This document shows positions 40,358-51,190 of a DNA stretch of 64,000 nucleotides, in pieces. Position numbers and translations under genes: made by a program. Source of the stretch: Betaproteobacteria bacterium HGW-Betaproteobacteria-22 (GTDB lineage: Bacteria; Pseudomonadota; Gammaproteobacteria; Burkholderiales; Methylophilaceae); the NCBI GenBank assembly GCA_002842285.1, contig PHCJ01000007.1, positions 15,465 through 79,464 on the forward strand, read 5' to 3'. Every line of letters starts with the position of its first letter. The first letter of the stretch is position 1. The notes below the pieces were generated by a model, which did no database searches, had not been told where the DNA came from, and saw only the letters and a list, made by a program, of their open reading frames with translations.

Positions 40358-41000
40358 CGTGCAACATTTAAGACAATTAATAGCGCAGCAAGCTGCCCGC
40401 ATGATGGCTGAGGAAGGTATTTCAGATTTTGCTTATGCAAAAAAGAAAGCAGGCAAGCAACTTGGCGCTGTCGAGTATCATGCCTTGCCCTCAAATACTG
40501 AAATCGAAGAAGCGCTTAAATTATACAACTCGCTTTTTCTGGGTGAAACGCACCCAGAAAATCTGCGTGATTTGCGCCAGAACGCTTTTTATACCATGCA
40601 GCTATTGCAAAAATTCAACCCGCATCTCACCGGTGCAGTGTTGGATGGTACGGCAGGGCTATGTGCGGAAACGCAGATACATTTGTTTGCGGACAGCATC
40701 AAAGAGGTGGAAATGTTTTTGCTAAACCAGCAGATTCCTTTTGATGTGAATGAAAAATCATATCGCATCATGAATGATGGCAAGCGTGATAAAAAAGGTG
40801 ATTATCGCAAGACGGTTCCCGTATTTACACTAGAAACGGATACCGGACTTATAAAACTCAGCGTGTTCGAAGTGGATGACATTCGCGTTACAACCAAGCG
40901 TCCTGCTGATGGCAGCAATGCCCTGCGTCTCAATTTGGACGGTGTCAAGGCGCTATTGGAAAAAGAAGTGCCAAGAGAGCATCAATTGCCGCATTTGTAA
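40347..41000 (+). CDS. Uncharacterised conserved protein, possible nucleotidyltransferase-like fold
   Basis: 217 residues from the ATG at 40347 (MKDNVQHLRQLIAQQAARMM), which overlaps the preceding gene. It has an N-terminal helical half, then a segment GAVLDGTAGLCAETQIHLFADSIKEVEMFLL and a beta-rich C-terminal half. The DGTA...ETQIHLFADS stretch loosely recalls nucleotidyltransferase-like proteins that recognise nucleotides, but a full catalytic G[GS]xxxDxD is absent. There is no signal peptide. Function unknown; its coupling to the sigma/anti-sigma pair suggests co-expression. Confidence 0.7.
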   Translation: MKDNVQHLRQLIAQQAARMMAEEGISDFAYAKKKAGKQLGAVEYHALPSNTEIEEALKLYNSLFLGETHPENLRDLRQNAFYTMQLLQKFNPHLTGAVLDGTAGLCAETQIHLFADSIKEVEMFLLNQQIPFDVNEKSYRIMNDGKRDKKGDYRKTVPVFTLETDTGLIKLSVFEVDDIRVTTKRPADGSNALRLNLDGVKALLEKEVPREHQLPHL

Positions 41001-41080
41001 TCCACGCAAGCCATATTGCGGTGAAATGATGTACTGTCAGGAATTGCAGGCTGATTACAAGCGTTGCTGAAGTTGAACTT

Positions 41081-42547
41081 TTAATAGACTGTGGGCAGCG
41101 TTTTGTTCCATACGACAATCTGGTTTCTGCCCGCGTGTTTTGCGGCATAGAGTGCCTGGTCAGCTGCGCGCATTAAATCTGCATGATGCTCAAAACGCTC
41201 GCCTCCGTCCATGTTAGATACTACGCCAATGGATACCGTGACTTTTATCACGCTGCCATCCTCGTGTGCATAAGCGATATTCGCTACGCAATCTTTAAGG
41301 CGCACTAATAGTTTGGCGGATGACAGCAACGAGGTGCCTGGTAGCAATACAGCGAACTCCTCTCCGCCGTAACGGGCAAATATATCATCCTGACGAATCT
41401 GACCAAAGATCTCGCGTACCACTGCCACTAGAATCGCATCGCCTGTTGGGTGCCCATACTTATCATTGATCTGTTTAAAGTGGTCAATGTCTATCATGGC
41501 AATTGTAAAAGGCAGACCTTGCCTGTTGGATAAGTCAAACTCAGCCCGCAATGCGTTATCAAAGTAGCCGCGATTGTAAGCACCCGTCAGCGTATCGCGC
41601 TGTGAGCGCTCTTCCAGGTCGCGCATTTTCATTAATGAGTGCATTTCAATCAGTTCTTTAGCTTCATCCATCAGTCCGTTTAGTTCTGACGGGTGAACTA
41701 GGGTGATCTCAAATAGCTCTTCCACGGGATGCAGGCTAATTTTGATGATTTCGATGATCTCAATCAGTGCGGTATGCTCCAGATTCAGCCAGCACTTGGC
41801 AGCGTTGACCGCAGCGGACACCGCAGCTTCTTTTTTTGGTGCCAGGAAATAATCAGCAATATAGCCGGAAGTAGCTACACAAGCCGTGATGATGGACTGG
41901 CTGTCTTGAGGACCCGGTTGCCCATGGCTAGCTAGGCATGCGTGCGAAATGTAGTCGGGCATTCCCCAGCGCTTGAGTAAAGCATAGCCAATTTCATCGT
42001 GACCTGCGCCAAAAGTAGCGCGTTCAGCGGCTAAAAGTGCTTCATGACTGGATGCATTAGCATAAACAGGGGCATACTCATCAGTCATCATGGCATCAAA
42101 GGCCAGGATGCCAACATCATGCAGCAAAGCGGCCAGAAACACATCATCCGGTGCTTTGTAGTGTAATTTCTCGGCTAGTGCACGTCCGGCCAGAGCGGTT
42201 AAAATCGTGCGTCGCCAGAACAGGTTGTTGCCGACGCTGCCGTTAGCATGATGCTGCATCAGCGAGTTTGTGATGGAAAATGATAATGCAATCATCGTAG
42301 CCGCTTGGGTGCCTAGCATGCTGACTGCCTGGCGCACGTTTTCAGGTGCGCGTCGTGATTTATACAAAGGGGAATTGGCAGCTTTGATGATTTTTATCGA
42401 CAGCGCAGGGTCGTAAGCAATCTGGTTGCAGACCTGCACCATGTCTGTATAAGGATCATTTGCGAGCGCAACAACTTTCATTGCGATGGCGGGAATGCTC
42501 GGCAATGTAGTACAGAAGCGAAAGCGTTGTGCTAGCGTATCATTCAC
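41081..42547 (-). CDS. HDOD-GGDEF protein, probable diguanylate cyclase
   Basis: 488 residues. The N-terminal HDOD domain (about 10-215) has LPSIPAIAMKVVALANDP and LLHDVGILAFDAM. A linker of about 80 residues precedes a C-terminal GGDEF domain (about 325-485) with DIDHFKQINDKYGHPTGD, the active GGEEF motif and the product-inhibition I-site RQDD five residues before it. It should therefore make cyclic-di-GMP and be feedback controlled. It is the last gene of a minus-strand run, 49 bases downstream of hemB. Confidence 0.92.
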   Translation of the reverse strand: MNDTLAQRFRFCTTLPSIPAIAMKVVALANDPYTDMVQVCNQIAYDPALSIKIIKAANSPLYKSRRAPENVRQAVSMLGTQAATMIALSFSITNSLMQHHANGSVGNNLFWRRTILTALAGRALAEKLHYKAPDDVFLAALLHDVGILAFDAMMTDEYAPVYANASSHEALLAAERATFGAGHDEIGYALLKRWGMPDYISHACLASHGQPGPQDSQSIITACVATSGYIADYFLAPKKEAAVSAAVNAAKCWLNLEHTALIEIIEIIKISLHPVEELFEITLVHPSELNGLMDEAKELIEMHSLMKMRDLEERSQRDTLTGAYNRGYFDNALRAEFDLSNRQGLPFTIAMIDIDHFKQINDKYGHPTGDAILVAVVREIFGQIRQDDIFARYGGEEFAVLLPGTSLLSSAKLLVRLKDCVANIAYAHEDGSVIKVTVSIGVVSNMDGGERFEHHADLMRAADQALYAAKHAGRNQIVVWNKTLPTVY

Positions 42548-42596
42548 TGGAGCGTCTCTTTTGCGGTTGTTGTTTAATCAAGCGTGTTTCCTCAGA

Positions 42597-43592
<996 letters not shown>

Positions 43593-43611
43593 TTAATTTC
43601 AAAATAGTGCT

Positions 43612-44406
43612 TTAGCCTTGAGCAAACACACGAGCCAACTCGTTGCCGGGCTCGGGTTTGCGCATAAATGCTTCCCCCACCAAAAAGGTGTGCACGTTAT
43701 TTTTGCGCATCAGTGCAACATCATCTGAAGTAAAAATGCCGGATTCCGTCACGACGATTTTGTCTTCAGGGATGCGTGCCAATAACCCTAGCGTTGTGTC
43801 TAGGCTTACTTCAAAGGTGCGCAGGTTGCGGTTGTTGATGCCTAACAGGGGGGTTTCCAGTTGTAGTGCAAGGTCTAACTCTTTACCGTCGTGTACTTCT
43901 ACTAAAACAGCCATACCTAAATGATGGGCAATTTGTTCAAGTTCGCGCATCTTTTCCAGGCTGAGGGCGGCTGCGATCAGCAATATACAATCAGCCCCCA
44001 TGGCCCGCGCTTCATAGACCTGATAGGGGTCAATCATGAAGTCTTTGCGCAATACCGGAAGGCCACAGGCTGCACGTGCTTCTTTTAAATAGGCGGGTGA
44101 GCCTTGAAAGTATTCTCTGTCAGTGAGTACTGACAAGCACGCAGCACCGCCTTGCTCATAACTTTTCGCAATTTCGGCTGGTTTAAAGTCAGCGCGGATC
44201 ACCCCTTTTGAAGGGCTGGCTTTTTTGATTTCTGCAATCACGGCAGGCTGCCGGTTAGCTATTTTTGTGCGAATGCTGCCAATAAAATCACGCGGTGGCA
44301 GTGCTGTCTGCGCCTCTTCCTGCATGGAGGCGGGGGAGTTGCGCATTTTGGCGGCGGCCACTTCGGTTACTTTGGTGGCAATAATTTTATTCAGGATATC
44401 AGACAT
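43612..44406 (-). CDS. trpC: Indole-3-glycerol phosphate synthase
   Basis: 264 residues, a TIM barrel not fused to TrpF. Motifs are [16 protein letters not shown] with the catalytic lysine, [26 protein letters not shown] and [12 protein letters not shown], then VTESGIF. It forms the indole ring in tryptophan synthesis. It follows the DUF3465 gene by 70 bases. Confidence 0.97.
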   Translation of the reverse strand: MSDILNKIIATKVTEVAAAKMRNSPASMQEEAQTALPPRDFIGSIRTKIANRQPAVIAEIKKASPSKGVIRADFKPAEIAKSYEQGGAACLSVLTDREYFQGSPAYLKEARAACGLPVLRKDFMIDPYQVYEARAMGADCILLIAAALSLEKMRELEQIAHHLGMAVLVEVHDGKELDLALQLETPLLGINNRNLRTFEVSLDTTLGLLARIPEDKIVVTESGIFTSDDVALMRKNNVHTFLVGEAFMRKPEPGNELARVFAQG

Positions 44407-44476
44407 TTTAGTTTGCTTGTTACTTTGTTGGATTTAGGTGTTTCGTAGCATCTTAACATGCGTTATCAAGGGGATA

Positions 44477-44929
44477 CTATTGGTACTTCCGGCCATTCAA
44501 CATGACCCAGCCTGTGACATGCGCACCTTTAGGGTCATGGTGGGTCCAGTGTATGATGCCGCCTTTGGGATTGTAAACGTATTCGCCATGAAACGTGACT
44601 TTATCCCCTATCTGCAAAGGAATTCTGGGCGCTAGGTCTATATTGTGGGCAAACAATAAAGTTTGCCTGTTATTGATCTTGACTAAAAACCTCTGATGGC
44701 GTGAACCTTTGTTGTCATCCGACAATAACTTGACCACTTCACCGTGTCCCAGAACCTGAACGTCACTTAATTTTTGTGTGTAGGCACGTTCAATTTCGGC
44801 ATTCTGAGTTACCGAGCTTTCAATTATATTCGGCTCGGGAGCATTGCCATGCGTTGCCGGCGGTTTGCAGCCTGATAGTATAGCTCCGCTTATTAATAGC
44901 GCTATGGCCGATAGCAAGTACTTACTCAT
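44477..44929 (-). CDS. DUF3465 lipoprotein inside the trp cluster
   Basis: 150 residues. A lipoprotein signal (LLSAIALLISGAILSGC, lipobox LSGC) precedes a DUF3465 domain with VLGHGEVVKLLSDDN, GSRHQRFLVKI, GDKVTFHGEYVYNPKGG and the closing IHWTHHDPKGAHVTGWVML. The domain resembles an OB-like nuclease or sugar-binding fold but has no known role. The start overlaps the trpD stop by four bases (ATGA), so it is translationally coupled to trpD and separates it from trpC. Confidence 0.9.
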   Translation of the reverse strand: MSKYLLSAIALLISGAILSGCKPPATHGNAPEPNIIESSVTQNAEIERAYTQKLSDVQVLGHGEVVKLLSDDNKGSRHQRFLVKINNRQTLLFAHNIDLAPRIPLQIGDKVTFHGEYVYNPKGGIIHWTHHDPKGAHVTGWVMLNGRKYQ

Positions 44930-45942
44930 GCGCGAGTTTTTGTGATGAGCTGTTGCAATTTCTGCATGGCTTTGCCGCTGTCGAGCATATCTGCGGCAGT
45001 GGCGATGCCCGCCTGCATATCCGGTGCGATGCCGGCAACATAAATAGCCGCACCTGCGTTAAGTAACACAATATCCCGCGCAGGCCCGTGTTTTCCGCTC
45101 AGAACTTCTAGAATCATGGCTTTTGAAGCATTGGCGTCACGCACCTGGATGCTGGTCAACTCGTGTGCGTTCAAGCCAAACTGCTGCGGGTGAACAGTGT
45201 ATTCGTGCACTCTCCCGGCCTTGAGTTCGGCGATGTGCGTATCACCTGCAAATGAGATTTCATCCATACCATCTGCGCCGCATACCACCATTACGTGTTC
45301 ACTACCAAGCTGCTTGAGCACATGCGCCAGTTTGGCAGTGAGTGCAGCAGAAAATACGCCCATAACCTGACGCTTTGCATTGGCAGGATTAGTCAATGGG
45401 CCCAGTAAGTTAAACAGGGTGCGCACCCCTAGCTCTCTGCGCACAGGCGCGGCGTGCTTCATTGCGCTATGATGATTGGGGGCGAACATAAAGCCCAGGC
45501 CAATTTCATTTACACAGCCGGCAACCTGTTCAGGTGTTTGATTCACGCTTACACCGAGTGCCTCAAGCACATCTGCACTGCCGCAGACAGAAGAAACCGA
45601 GCGTCCGCCATGCTTGGCGACCTTGGCGCCAGCAGCGGCCGCGACAAAGGCACTAACCGTAGACACATTAAATGTTTGTATGCCGTCACCCCCTGTACCG
45701 CAGGTATCTAATAAATGGGATGTATCAAGAATATCGACTTTAGTAGAAAGCTCACGCATCACACTGGCTGCTGCGGCAATTTCATCCACAGTTTCACCTT
45801 TAATGCGTAGTGCGATTAATAATGCGGCAATCTGCGCCGAGCTTAATTCTCCAGCCATAACCTGATGCATCAAGCTTTGCATGTCTTCAAAGCTTAAATC
45901 TTGGCCTGCAATCAGATGGTTAAGTGTTTGGGGGTAACTCAC
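44926..45942 (-). CDS. trpD: Anthranilate phosphoribosyltransferase
   Basis: 338 residues. The PRPP site is [17 protein letters not shown], followed by [21 protein letters not shown] and [12 protein letters not shown]. It transfers the phosphoribosyl group to anthranilate. It overlaps trpG upstream and the DUF3465 gene downstream by four bases each. It is not fused to trpG, unlike in enterobacteria. Confidence 0.97.
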   Translation of the reverse strand: MSYPQTLNHLIAGQDLSFEDMQSLMHQVMAGELSSAQIAALLIALRIKGETVDEIAAAASVMRELSTKVDILDTSHLLDTCGTGGDGIQTFNVSTVSAFVAAAAGAKVAKHGGRSVSSVCGSADVLEALGVSVNQTPEQVAGCVNEIGLGFMFAPNHHSAMKHAAPVRRELGVRTLFNLLGPLTNPANAKRQVMGVFSAALTAKLAHVLKQLGSEHVMVVCGADGMDEISFAGDTHIAELKAGRVHEYTVHPQQFGLNAHELTSIQVRDANASKAMILEVLSGKHGPARDIVLLNAGAAIYVAGIAPDMQAGIATAADMLDSGKAMQKLQQLITKTRA

Positions 45943-46508
45943 GCATCAGCTTTCAAAAAGTTGTTTAATAGTTCATGCCCATGTTCGGTGAGAATAGATT
46001 CAGGGTGAAACTGCACACCTTCAACCGCCAAGGTTTTATGGCGTACGCCCATAATTTCGCCGTCGTCTGTCCAGGCAGTAATTTCAAGGCAATCCGGTAA
46101 CGATTCTCTTTCGATGACTAAAGAGTGGTAGCGTGTTGCGGTGTAGGGATTGGGTAGGTTTTTGAAAACCCCGATATTTTTATGGTAAATAAGTGAGGTT
46201 TTGCCATGCATTAACTGTTTGGCATGTATGATATTTCCGCCAAATGCCTGACCGATGCTTTGATGACCTAAGCAGACGCCGAGTAAGGGGATTTTTCCGG
46301 CAAATTCTTTAATGAGCGGCACGCTGATGCCAGCTTCATTAGGCGTGCAGGGGCCAGGTGAGATCACAATGCGATCCGGATTGAGCGCTGCGACTTTGGC
46401 TAAATCAATTTCATCGTTACGATACACTAGCACCTCTTCGCCAAGTTCACCCAAATATTGCACAAGGTTATAGGTGAATGAGTCGTAGTTGTCGATCATT
46501 AAAAGCAT
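45939..46508 (-). CDS. trpG: Anthranilate synthase glutamine amidotransferase component
   Basis: 189 residues from the ATG at 46508 ([19 protein letters not shown]); a longer frame to 46538 adds unconserved residues. It is a class I amidotransferase with the catalytic cysteine in [15 protein letters not shown] and the His-Glu pair in [11 protein letters not shown]. It supplies ammonia to TrpE and in some species also to PabB. trpE is not adjacent in this window. Confidence 0.96.
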   Translation of the reverse strand: MLLMIDNYDSFTYNLVQYLGELGEEVLVYRNDEIDLAKVAALNPDRIVISPGPCTPNEAGISVPLIKEFAGKIPLLGVCLGHQSIGQAFGGNIIHAKQLMHGKTSLIYHKNIGVFKNLPNPYTATRYHSLVIERESLPDCLEITAWTDDGEIMGVRHKTLAVEGVQFHPESILTEHGHELLNNFLKADA

Positions 46509-46654
46509 GTCACATCCTAGGGTGATTAAATTCGGCAAAGCATGAGCGCCGTATCACGCTATTTTAACAACGCGTAGATAGCTTGTATACGCTAATCATA
46601 TGTCAATCCGGAAGCTTCGGCTTTGTAGAAAGCCAGAAAAGTAACCATACTGAG

Positions 46655-47707
46655 TTAACTTAAGCAGCGATAAGGGGTTGGGTCAATTTCAGGTTTTTCC
46701 CCAAAGATGAGGTCGCATATCAGTTTTGCACTCGCGGGTGCCATGGTGACGCCATATCTGAAATGCCCTGTATTCAGATAAAGGTTGGCAATGGTTGGGT
46801 GCTGGCTGATGGTGGGCAGGTTTTCGGGTGTGCCCGGGCGCAGTCCACTCCAGTGCTTGTGAATGGACATACCTTTAAGTGCAGGCAAAATAGCCTCAGC
46901 TTTGGCCTGCATTTCAAGTTTTGCAGCCTCGGTGACACTGGTATCAAATCCGACGTCTTCGAGAGTGCTGCCAGCCAGAAGGTAACCATCCCGCCGTTGT
47001 AAAAGATAAAATCCGTCCTGATATACAATGTGCGGCAGGGTGTTCACTGGTATCTGGTAAAGCAGAATTTGCCCGCGCATCGGCTTGATGGTGAGGTTGA
47101 CCGCAGTTTCTTTGAGTAGCTCATAACTCCATGCACCGGAGGTAACAATGAATAAATCCGCTTCCAGCGTTTCGCCTCTAGTCGTTTTCCATTGATTAAG
47201 CGTGGTGGTATTGGCAATCGGCAGTAGCTGCGTGTTTTCCAGTAAGGTCACCTTGTGTGAAAGCAGCCACTGTTTAAGTGCTTGCAATAAGCGGGGGTTT
47301 CTTATCTGTGCAACTTGGGGTAGCAGTAAATCGTCCCCGGTTTTTTCAAATGGCACATGGTTGCGCATACACCATTGCGTGGCGACGGTTTCGTCAAAAG
47401 GCGGTTTAATGAGCATGCCACTTTGCATGTATTCAGGGTCAATGCCTGTTTCTTGCAGCAATTGGGCGCTGACTGACTGATACAGATTAGCACCTGCCAG
47501 CGCGAGTTGGTTCACTTCATCACGATACATCCATGGTAGTAGCGGGAAAGCAAGCCCTGCACCCGCCCATGAAGATTCCCCGGAAGTTTGGCTGGCAATT
47601 TGATTGCGCTCCACAACCGTGACGCGACAGCCCCGTTTTACCAGCTCCATGGCAGTCATGCAGCCTGCAATGCCACCCCCGACGATAGTGATGTGTTTTT
47701 TTTTCAT
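46655..47707 (-). CDS. thiO: FAD-dependent amino-acid oxidase, ThiO (glycine oxidase)-like
   Basis: 350 residues from the ATG at 47707 (MKKKHITIVGGGIAGC). It has a DAO-type fold: the FAD dinucleotide motif GGGIAGCMTAMELVKRGCRVTVVE at the start, SWAGAGLAFPLLPW, and the C-terminal HWSGLRPGTPENLPTI with the substrate-binding arginine, then LNTGHFRYGVTMAPASA. ThiO makes dehydroglycine for thiamine synthesis. No thi gene is beside it, so the name is by similarity. It starts two bases after the antiporter stop. Confidence 0.82.
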   Translation of the reverse strand: MKKKHITIVGGGIAGCMTAMELVKRGCRVTVVERNQIASQTSGESSWAGAGLAFPLLPWMYRDEVNQLALAGANLYQSVSAQLLQETGIDPEYMQSGMLIKPPFDETVATQWCMRNHVPFEKTGDDLLLPQVAQIRNPRLLQALKQWLLSHKVTLLENTQLLPIANTTTLNQWKTTRGETLEADLFIVTSGAWSYELLKETAVNLTIKPMRGQILLYQIPVNTLPHIVYQDGFYLLQRRDGYLLAGSTLEDVGFDTSVTEAAKLEMQAKAEAILPALKGMSIHKHWSGLRPGTPENLPTISQHPTIANLYLNTGHFRYGVTMAPASAKLICDLIFGEKPEIDPTPYRCLS

Positions 47708-47708
47708 G

Positions 47709-49694
47709 TTATTTAAGCGCAACTTTCCCCATAAGCAAGGCATTTTCAGCATTGGTCAGGCCTGTGGGTTGTCCAAGCAGCACAACGACATCGCCTTCGG
47801 CAATGAGGCTCTGTTCGTTAATTTTTGCGCCGTGTGAGTTGGGGCGTCTGATGTGTTTGATTTCCACATCAAAGCTTTCCAGTTGCATTTCAGATAGACG
47901 TCGACCAATGGCATAAGCCCCGGCGGTAATGATAATGGAGTGCAGACGAACCTCCTGCTTCTCCAAAGCCTCGTTTTCTACGTCTGAAATGCCGTGAAAG
48001 TAGCCTTTAAACATGCTGTAGCGTTCTTCACGAAATAATCGGATGCGCTTAACAACGCGGTTTAACGGAACACCAAGCAGCATCAGTGCATGAGAAGCAA
48101 GCATGAGGCTGCCTTCAAGAATCTCTGGAACAACCTCTGTCGCGCCGGCCTCACGCAGAATCTCCATGTTAGAGTCATCTACCGTACGCACAATCACGGG
48201 TAACTGAGGGTAACTCTCCTGTGCAATATGTAAAATTTTCATGGCTGCGCGGTTGTCAGCGTAGCTGATGATGAGTGCCTTGGCGCGGGCAGCACCTGCA
48301 GCCTCCAGCACCACACGCCTGGCAGCATCGCCAAACATGACGTTCTCTCCCGCCGCTGCGGCTTCAAGTACTCTGGCAGGGTCGATATCAAGCGCGATGT
48401 AGGGGATTTTTTCTTCCCTTAGAAACCTGCCCAGATATTGGCCGCTCCGCCCGTAGCCGCAGATCACCACATGGTCCTGCAGATGTTTACCCGCTTGCTC
48501 TATTTCATTCACAAGATGGCTGCTGTTGCGTGAGTAGCTTCTCACGAGGCGCCTGGCGATGCGACCGTTGTATTGAATCAGCACAGGCGCGATGACCATT
48601 GACAGGAGCGCAACAGCTAACACAACTTGGAGCGCCTGCCCGCTTATCAGGTTTTGTTCAGCACCTAATGCGAGTATGACAAAGCCGAATTCTCCGGCCT
48701 GCGCAAGAATAATCCCTGTGCGGATTGCAACGCCGGTTTCATATTTAACAAAGTGTACAACCAGTGCCACAATGATGGCTTTGAATAAAACAAATGCAGC
48801 CAGTAACAGCAATATCAGGCTCAGGTTATTGAGAATCTGTGTGATATTAAGCAGCATGCCCACACTAATAAAAAACAAGCCTAGCAGGATATCCCTGAAA
48901 GGTGCGATGTCTGACTCAACCTGATAGCGGTATTTTGTTTCAGAGATAAGCATCCCCGCAACAAAAGCGCCTAAAGCATAAGATAAACCGGCTGTTTTCG
49001 TGGCAAATGCAACCAGCAGGGTAATCATCAGCACATTCATCACAAAAAGCTCGCGTGAGCGCTGGCTTGCAACCAAATTGAACAGGGGATTAATCAGCCA
49101 TTTACCTACGGTAAATAAAAATAGCAGCATGGCAGCAGCTTTAAGTGTAGCAATGCCTAATATGTCCAGCAGATTTGCATCCGCAATACCGAGTGCGGGA
49201 ATCAGCACCAGCACAGGCACCACAATAATGTCTTGAAACAGTAAAACGCCTATGCTCAAACGCCCATGACGCGAGTTTAGGTCGATGCGCTCAGCGAGTA
49301 TTTTAGAAACAATAGCTGTAGATGACATGGTTAATGCAGCGCTGATTACAAACGAAGTCTGCCAGCTCAAGCCTGCAAACATCGAAACTGTCATAATCAC
49401 AATCAGGCTGATAAATACCTGTGCGCCACCCAAGCCCAGCACTTTTTTGCGCATGGCGTACAACTGAGGCAGGCTAAACTCCAAACCAATGCTGAACATT
49501 AAAAACACAATGCCAAACTCCGCAAATTCACGGCTGGCCTCATCGTCAGGCAGCAATCCAAACGTATGCGGCCCAAGTGCCAGGCCTACGCCAAAATAAG
49601 CAATCATTGCAGGCAGGCGTAGTTTGCGAAAAATCGCTACAGCAATAACTGAGCTGATGAGTAGAATTAAAATTAACGGAAGTGTGCCAAACAT
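47709..49694 (-). CDS. CPA2-family monovalent cation:proton antiporter, KefB-like
   Basis: 661 residues. About 12 membrane helices span residues 1-375, with the CPA2 segments LPAMIAYFGVGLALGPHTFG and FGIVFLMFSIGLEFSLPQL. An RCK/TrkA-N domain (about 405-520) has the nucleotide motif VICGYGRSGQYLGRFLR. A TrkA-C domain lies near the end. It probably exports potassium or exchanges cations for protons under ligand control. It is the first gene of the minus-strand run ending at 41081. Confidence 0.92.
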   Translation of the reverse strand: MFGTLPLILILLISSVIAVAIFRKLRLPAMIAYFGVGLALGPHTFGLLPDDEASREFAEFGIVFLMFSIGLEFSLPQLYAMRKKVLGLGGAQVFISLIVIMTVSMFAGLSWQTSFVISAALTMSSTAIVSKILAERIDLNSRHGRLSIGVLLFQDIIVVPVLVLIPALGIADANLLDILGIATLKAAAMLLFLFTVGKWLINPLFNLVASQRSRELFVMNVLMITLLVAFATKTAGLSYALGAFVAGMLISETKYRYQVESDIAPFRDILLGLFFISVGMLLNITQILNNLSLILLLLAAFVLFKAIIVALVVHFVKYETGVAIRTGIILAQAGEFGFVILALGAEQNLISGQALQVVLAVALLSMVIAPVLIQYNGRIARRLVRSYSRNSSHLVNEIEQAGKHLQDHVVICGYGRSGQYLGRFLREEKIPYIALDIDPARVLEAAAAGENVMFGDAARRVVLEAAGAARAKALIISYADNRAAMKILHIAQESYPQLPVIVRTVDDSNMEILREAGATEVVPEILEGSLMLASHALMLLGVPLNRVVKRIRLFREERYSMFKGYFHGISDVENEALEKQEVRLHSIIITAGAYAIGRRLSEMQLESFDVEIKHIRRPNSHGAKINEQSLIAEGDVVVLLGQPTGLTNAENALLMGKVALK

Positions 49695-50143
49695 ATTAAA
49701 TGGAGATATTAGATTTTAATTTTTGTAAGCCGATATTTAATTTGTGAGCTTAGCATAATCCCGGATTATTTCATCAGTCGATTGTGCAGTAGACTGTAAT
49801 CATTTTGTTCTACCCTTTTAAGCAGCGTTATTCACAAGTAGCGTTCCCTACGCAAACCGCTCGAACCGCCTCCAGATCGTTGTGTTCTTAGTGGATGAGT
49901 GGCTTTTGATGGTTAGCACGTAAATTTTAATGAAAAAACTGTCCACAAATAGCAAAAACTATGCCTGTATATGATTATAATCACATTTTGTCGCCAGAAT
50001 GGCGTGGTCAACCGAACTTAAGCTTTTAGCTTGGATAAAACGCTTTTATACTGGTCGATAAATTGCTTGCAGACTGCAGGCGTGTTAATTTTTATTATGC
50101 CCGTCAGTGGATGGGTGAATTTAGGCCTTTGTAAAGGTCGTGG
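49695..50143. other. 449-base gap between divergent operons
   Basis: No convincing gene or RNA. It separates the divergent antiporter and kdsD and must hold promoters for both. TTGCAG and TTTTAT hexamers with a 17-base spacer, near 50066-50094, could be a promoter for kdsD. An 11-base direct repeat GTGGATGGGTG occurs at 50107-50117 and 50140-50150, the second covering the kdsD start codon. Confidence 0.4.
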
Positions 50144-51190
50144 ATGGGTGTGTTTAAGTCGCATATGACAACATTATTACAAGCTGAGAACGATTTTGCG
50201 TCCAAGGATAGCTCTGATATAGACGCACAGCGCACGCTGGCCCTGGCAAAAGAAGTGCTGCACTTGGAATCCAAAGAGATTGATGCACTGGCTGGCCGTC
50301 TTGATCATCGCTTTATACAAGCCGTGTTGATGCTTTTGCATTGCAAGGGGCGCGTGGTCGTCAGCGGCATGGGTAAGTCGGGACACATTGGGGGGAAAAT
50401 AGCATCCACCCTGGCGAGCACCGGAACGCCGGCTTTTTTCATGCATCCAGCAGAAGCTAGTCATGGTGATTTGGGCATGATTACTGAAGATGATGTTGTT
50501 ATTGCACTATCCAACTCAGGTGAAAGCGACGAGATACTTGCGATTGTGCCACCACTCAAGCGCTTGGGCGCCCGCATCATTGCCATTACAGGCAATGATG
50601 CTTCAAGCCTGGCGGGTGCGGCAGATGTGCATTTGAGCGCGCACGTGGCAAAAGAAGCTTGCCCATTGGGACTGGCGCCTACATCGAGCACAACGGTAGC
50701 GCTGGCGCTGGGTGATGCTCTGGCGCTTTGTGTGCTCGACTTGCGTGATTTTACGGCGGAAGACTTTGCGCGCTCACACCCGGGGGGCAGTTTAGGGCGG
50801 CGTTTACTGGTGCGTGTCAGTGATTTAATGCGCACGGGCCAGGATGTGCCTAAAGTGCTTGAGCATGCTACGCTGGTTGAGGCTTTGCTAGAAATGTCGC
50901 GTAAGGGGTTGGGACTCACGGCGGTGGTGGATTTGCTGGATAACCCGATTGGTATTTTTACCGATGGGGATTTAAGGCGTGCCTTTGAGCAAAGCGTCAA
51001 TATTGGTCAGGCAGTGATTGCTAATGTCATGCGCAGCCAGCCGACCACCATTGCCGAGGATGCGATGGCGATAGATGCGGTTGCGTTAATGGAGCAGCGT
51101 AAAATAAACGGATTATTAGTCGTTAATGTAGACGGCAAGCTGGTCGGCGCGTTGAATATGCATGATTTATTAAGGGCAAAGGTTGTTTAA
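50144..51190 (+). CDS. kdsD: D-arabinose 5-phosphate isomerase
   Basis: 348 residues. The SIS sugar-isomerase domain (about 45-190) has VVVSGMGKSGHIGGKIAST, HPAEASHGDLGMI and ALSNSGESDEI, followed by SHPGGSLGRRLLVRVSDLM and two CBS domains. It converts ribulose 5-phosphate to arabinose 5-phosphate for KDO synthesis. The ATG at 50144 has AAAGG 6 bases upstream; the ATG at 50165 is an alternative. It starts the lipopolysaccharide-export run. Confidence 0.96.
   Translation: MGVFKSHMTTLLQAENDFASKDSSDIDAQRTLALAKEVLHLESKEIDALAGRLDHRFIQAVLMLLHCKGRVVVSGMGKSGHIGGKIASTLASTGTPAFFMHPAEASHGDLGMITEDDVVIALSNSGESDEILAIVPPLKRLGARIIAITGNDASSLAGAADVHLSAHVAKEACPLGLAPTSSTTVALALGDALALCVLDLRDFTAEDFARSHPGGSLGRRLLVRVSDLMRTGQDVPKVLEHATLVEALLEMSRKGLGLTAVVDLLDNPIGIFTDGDLRRAFEQSVNIGQAVIANVMRSQPTTIAEDAMAIDAVALMEQRKINGLLVVNVDGKLVGALNMHDLLRAKVV

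Noticed and set aside
49695-50143. Possible small RNA or tRNA in the antiporter-kdsD gap
   Set aside because: No cloverleaf, no strong terminator and no conserved RNA motif could be seen.
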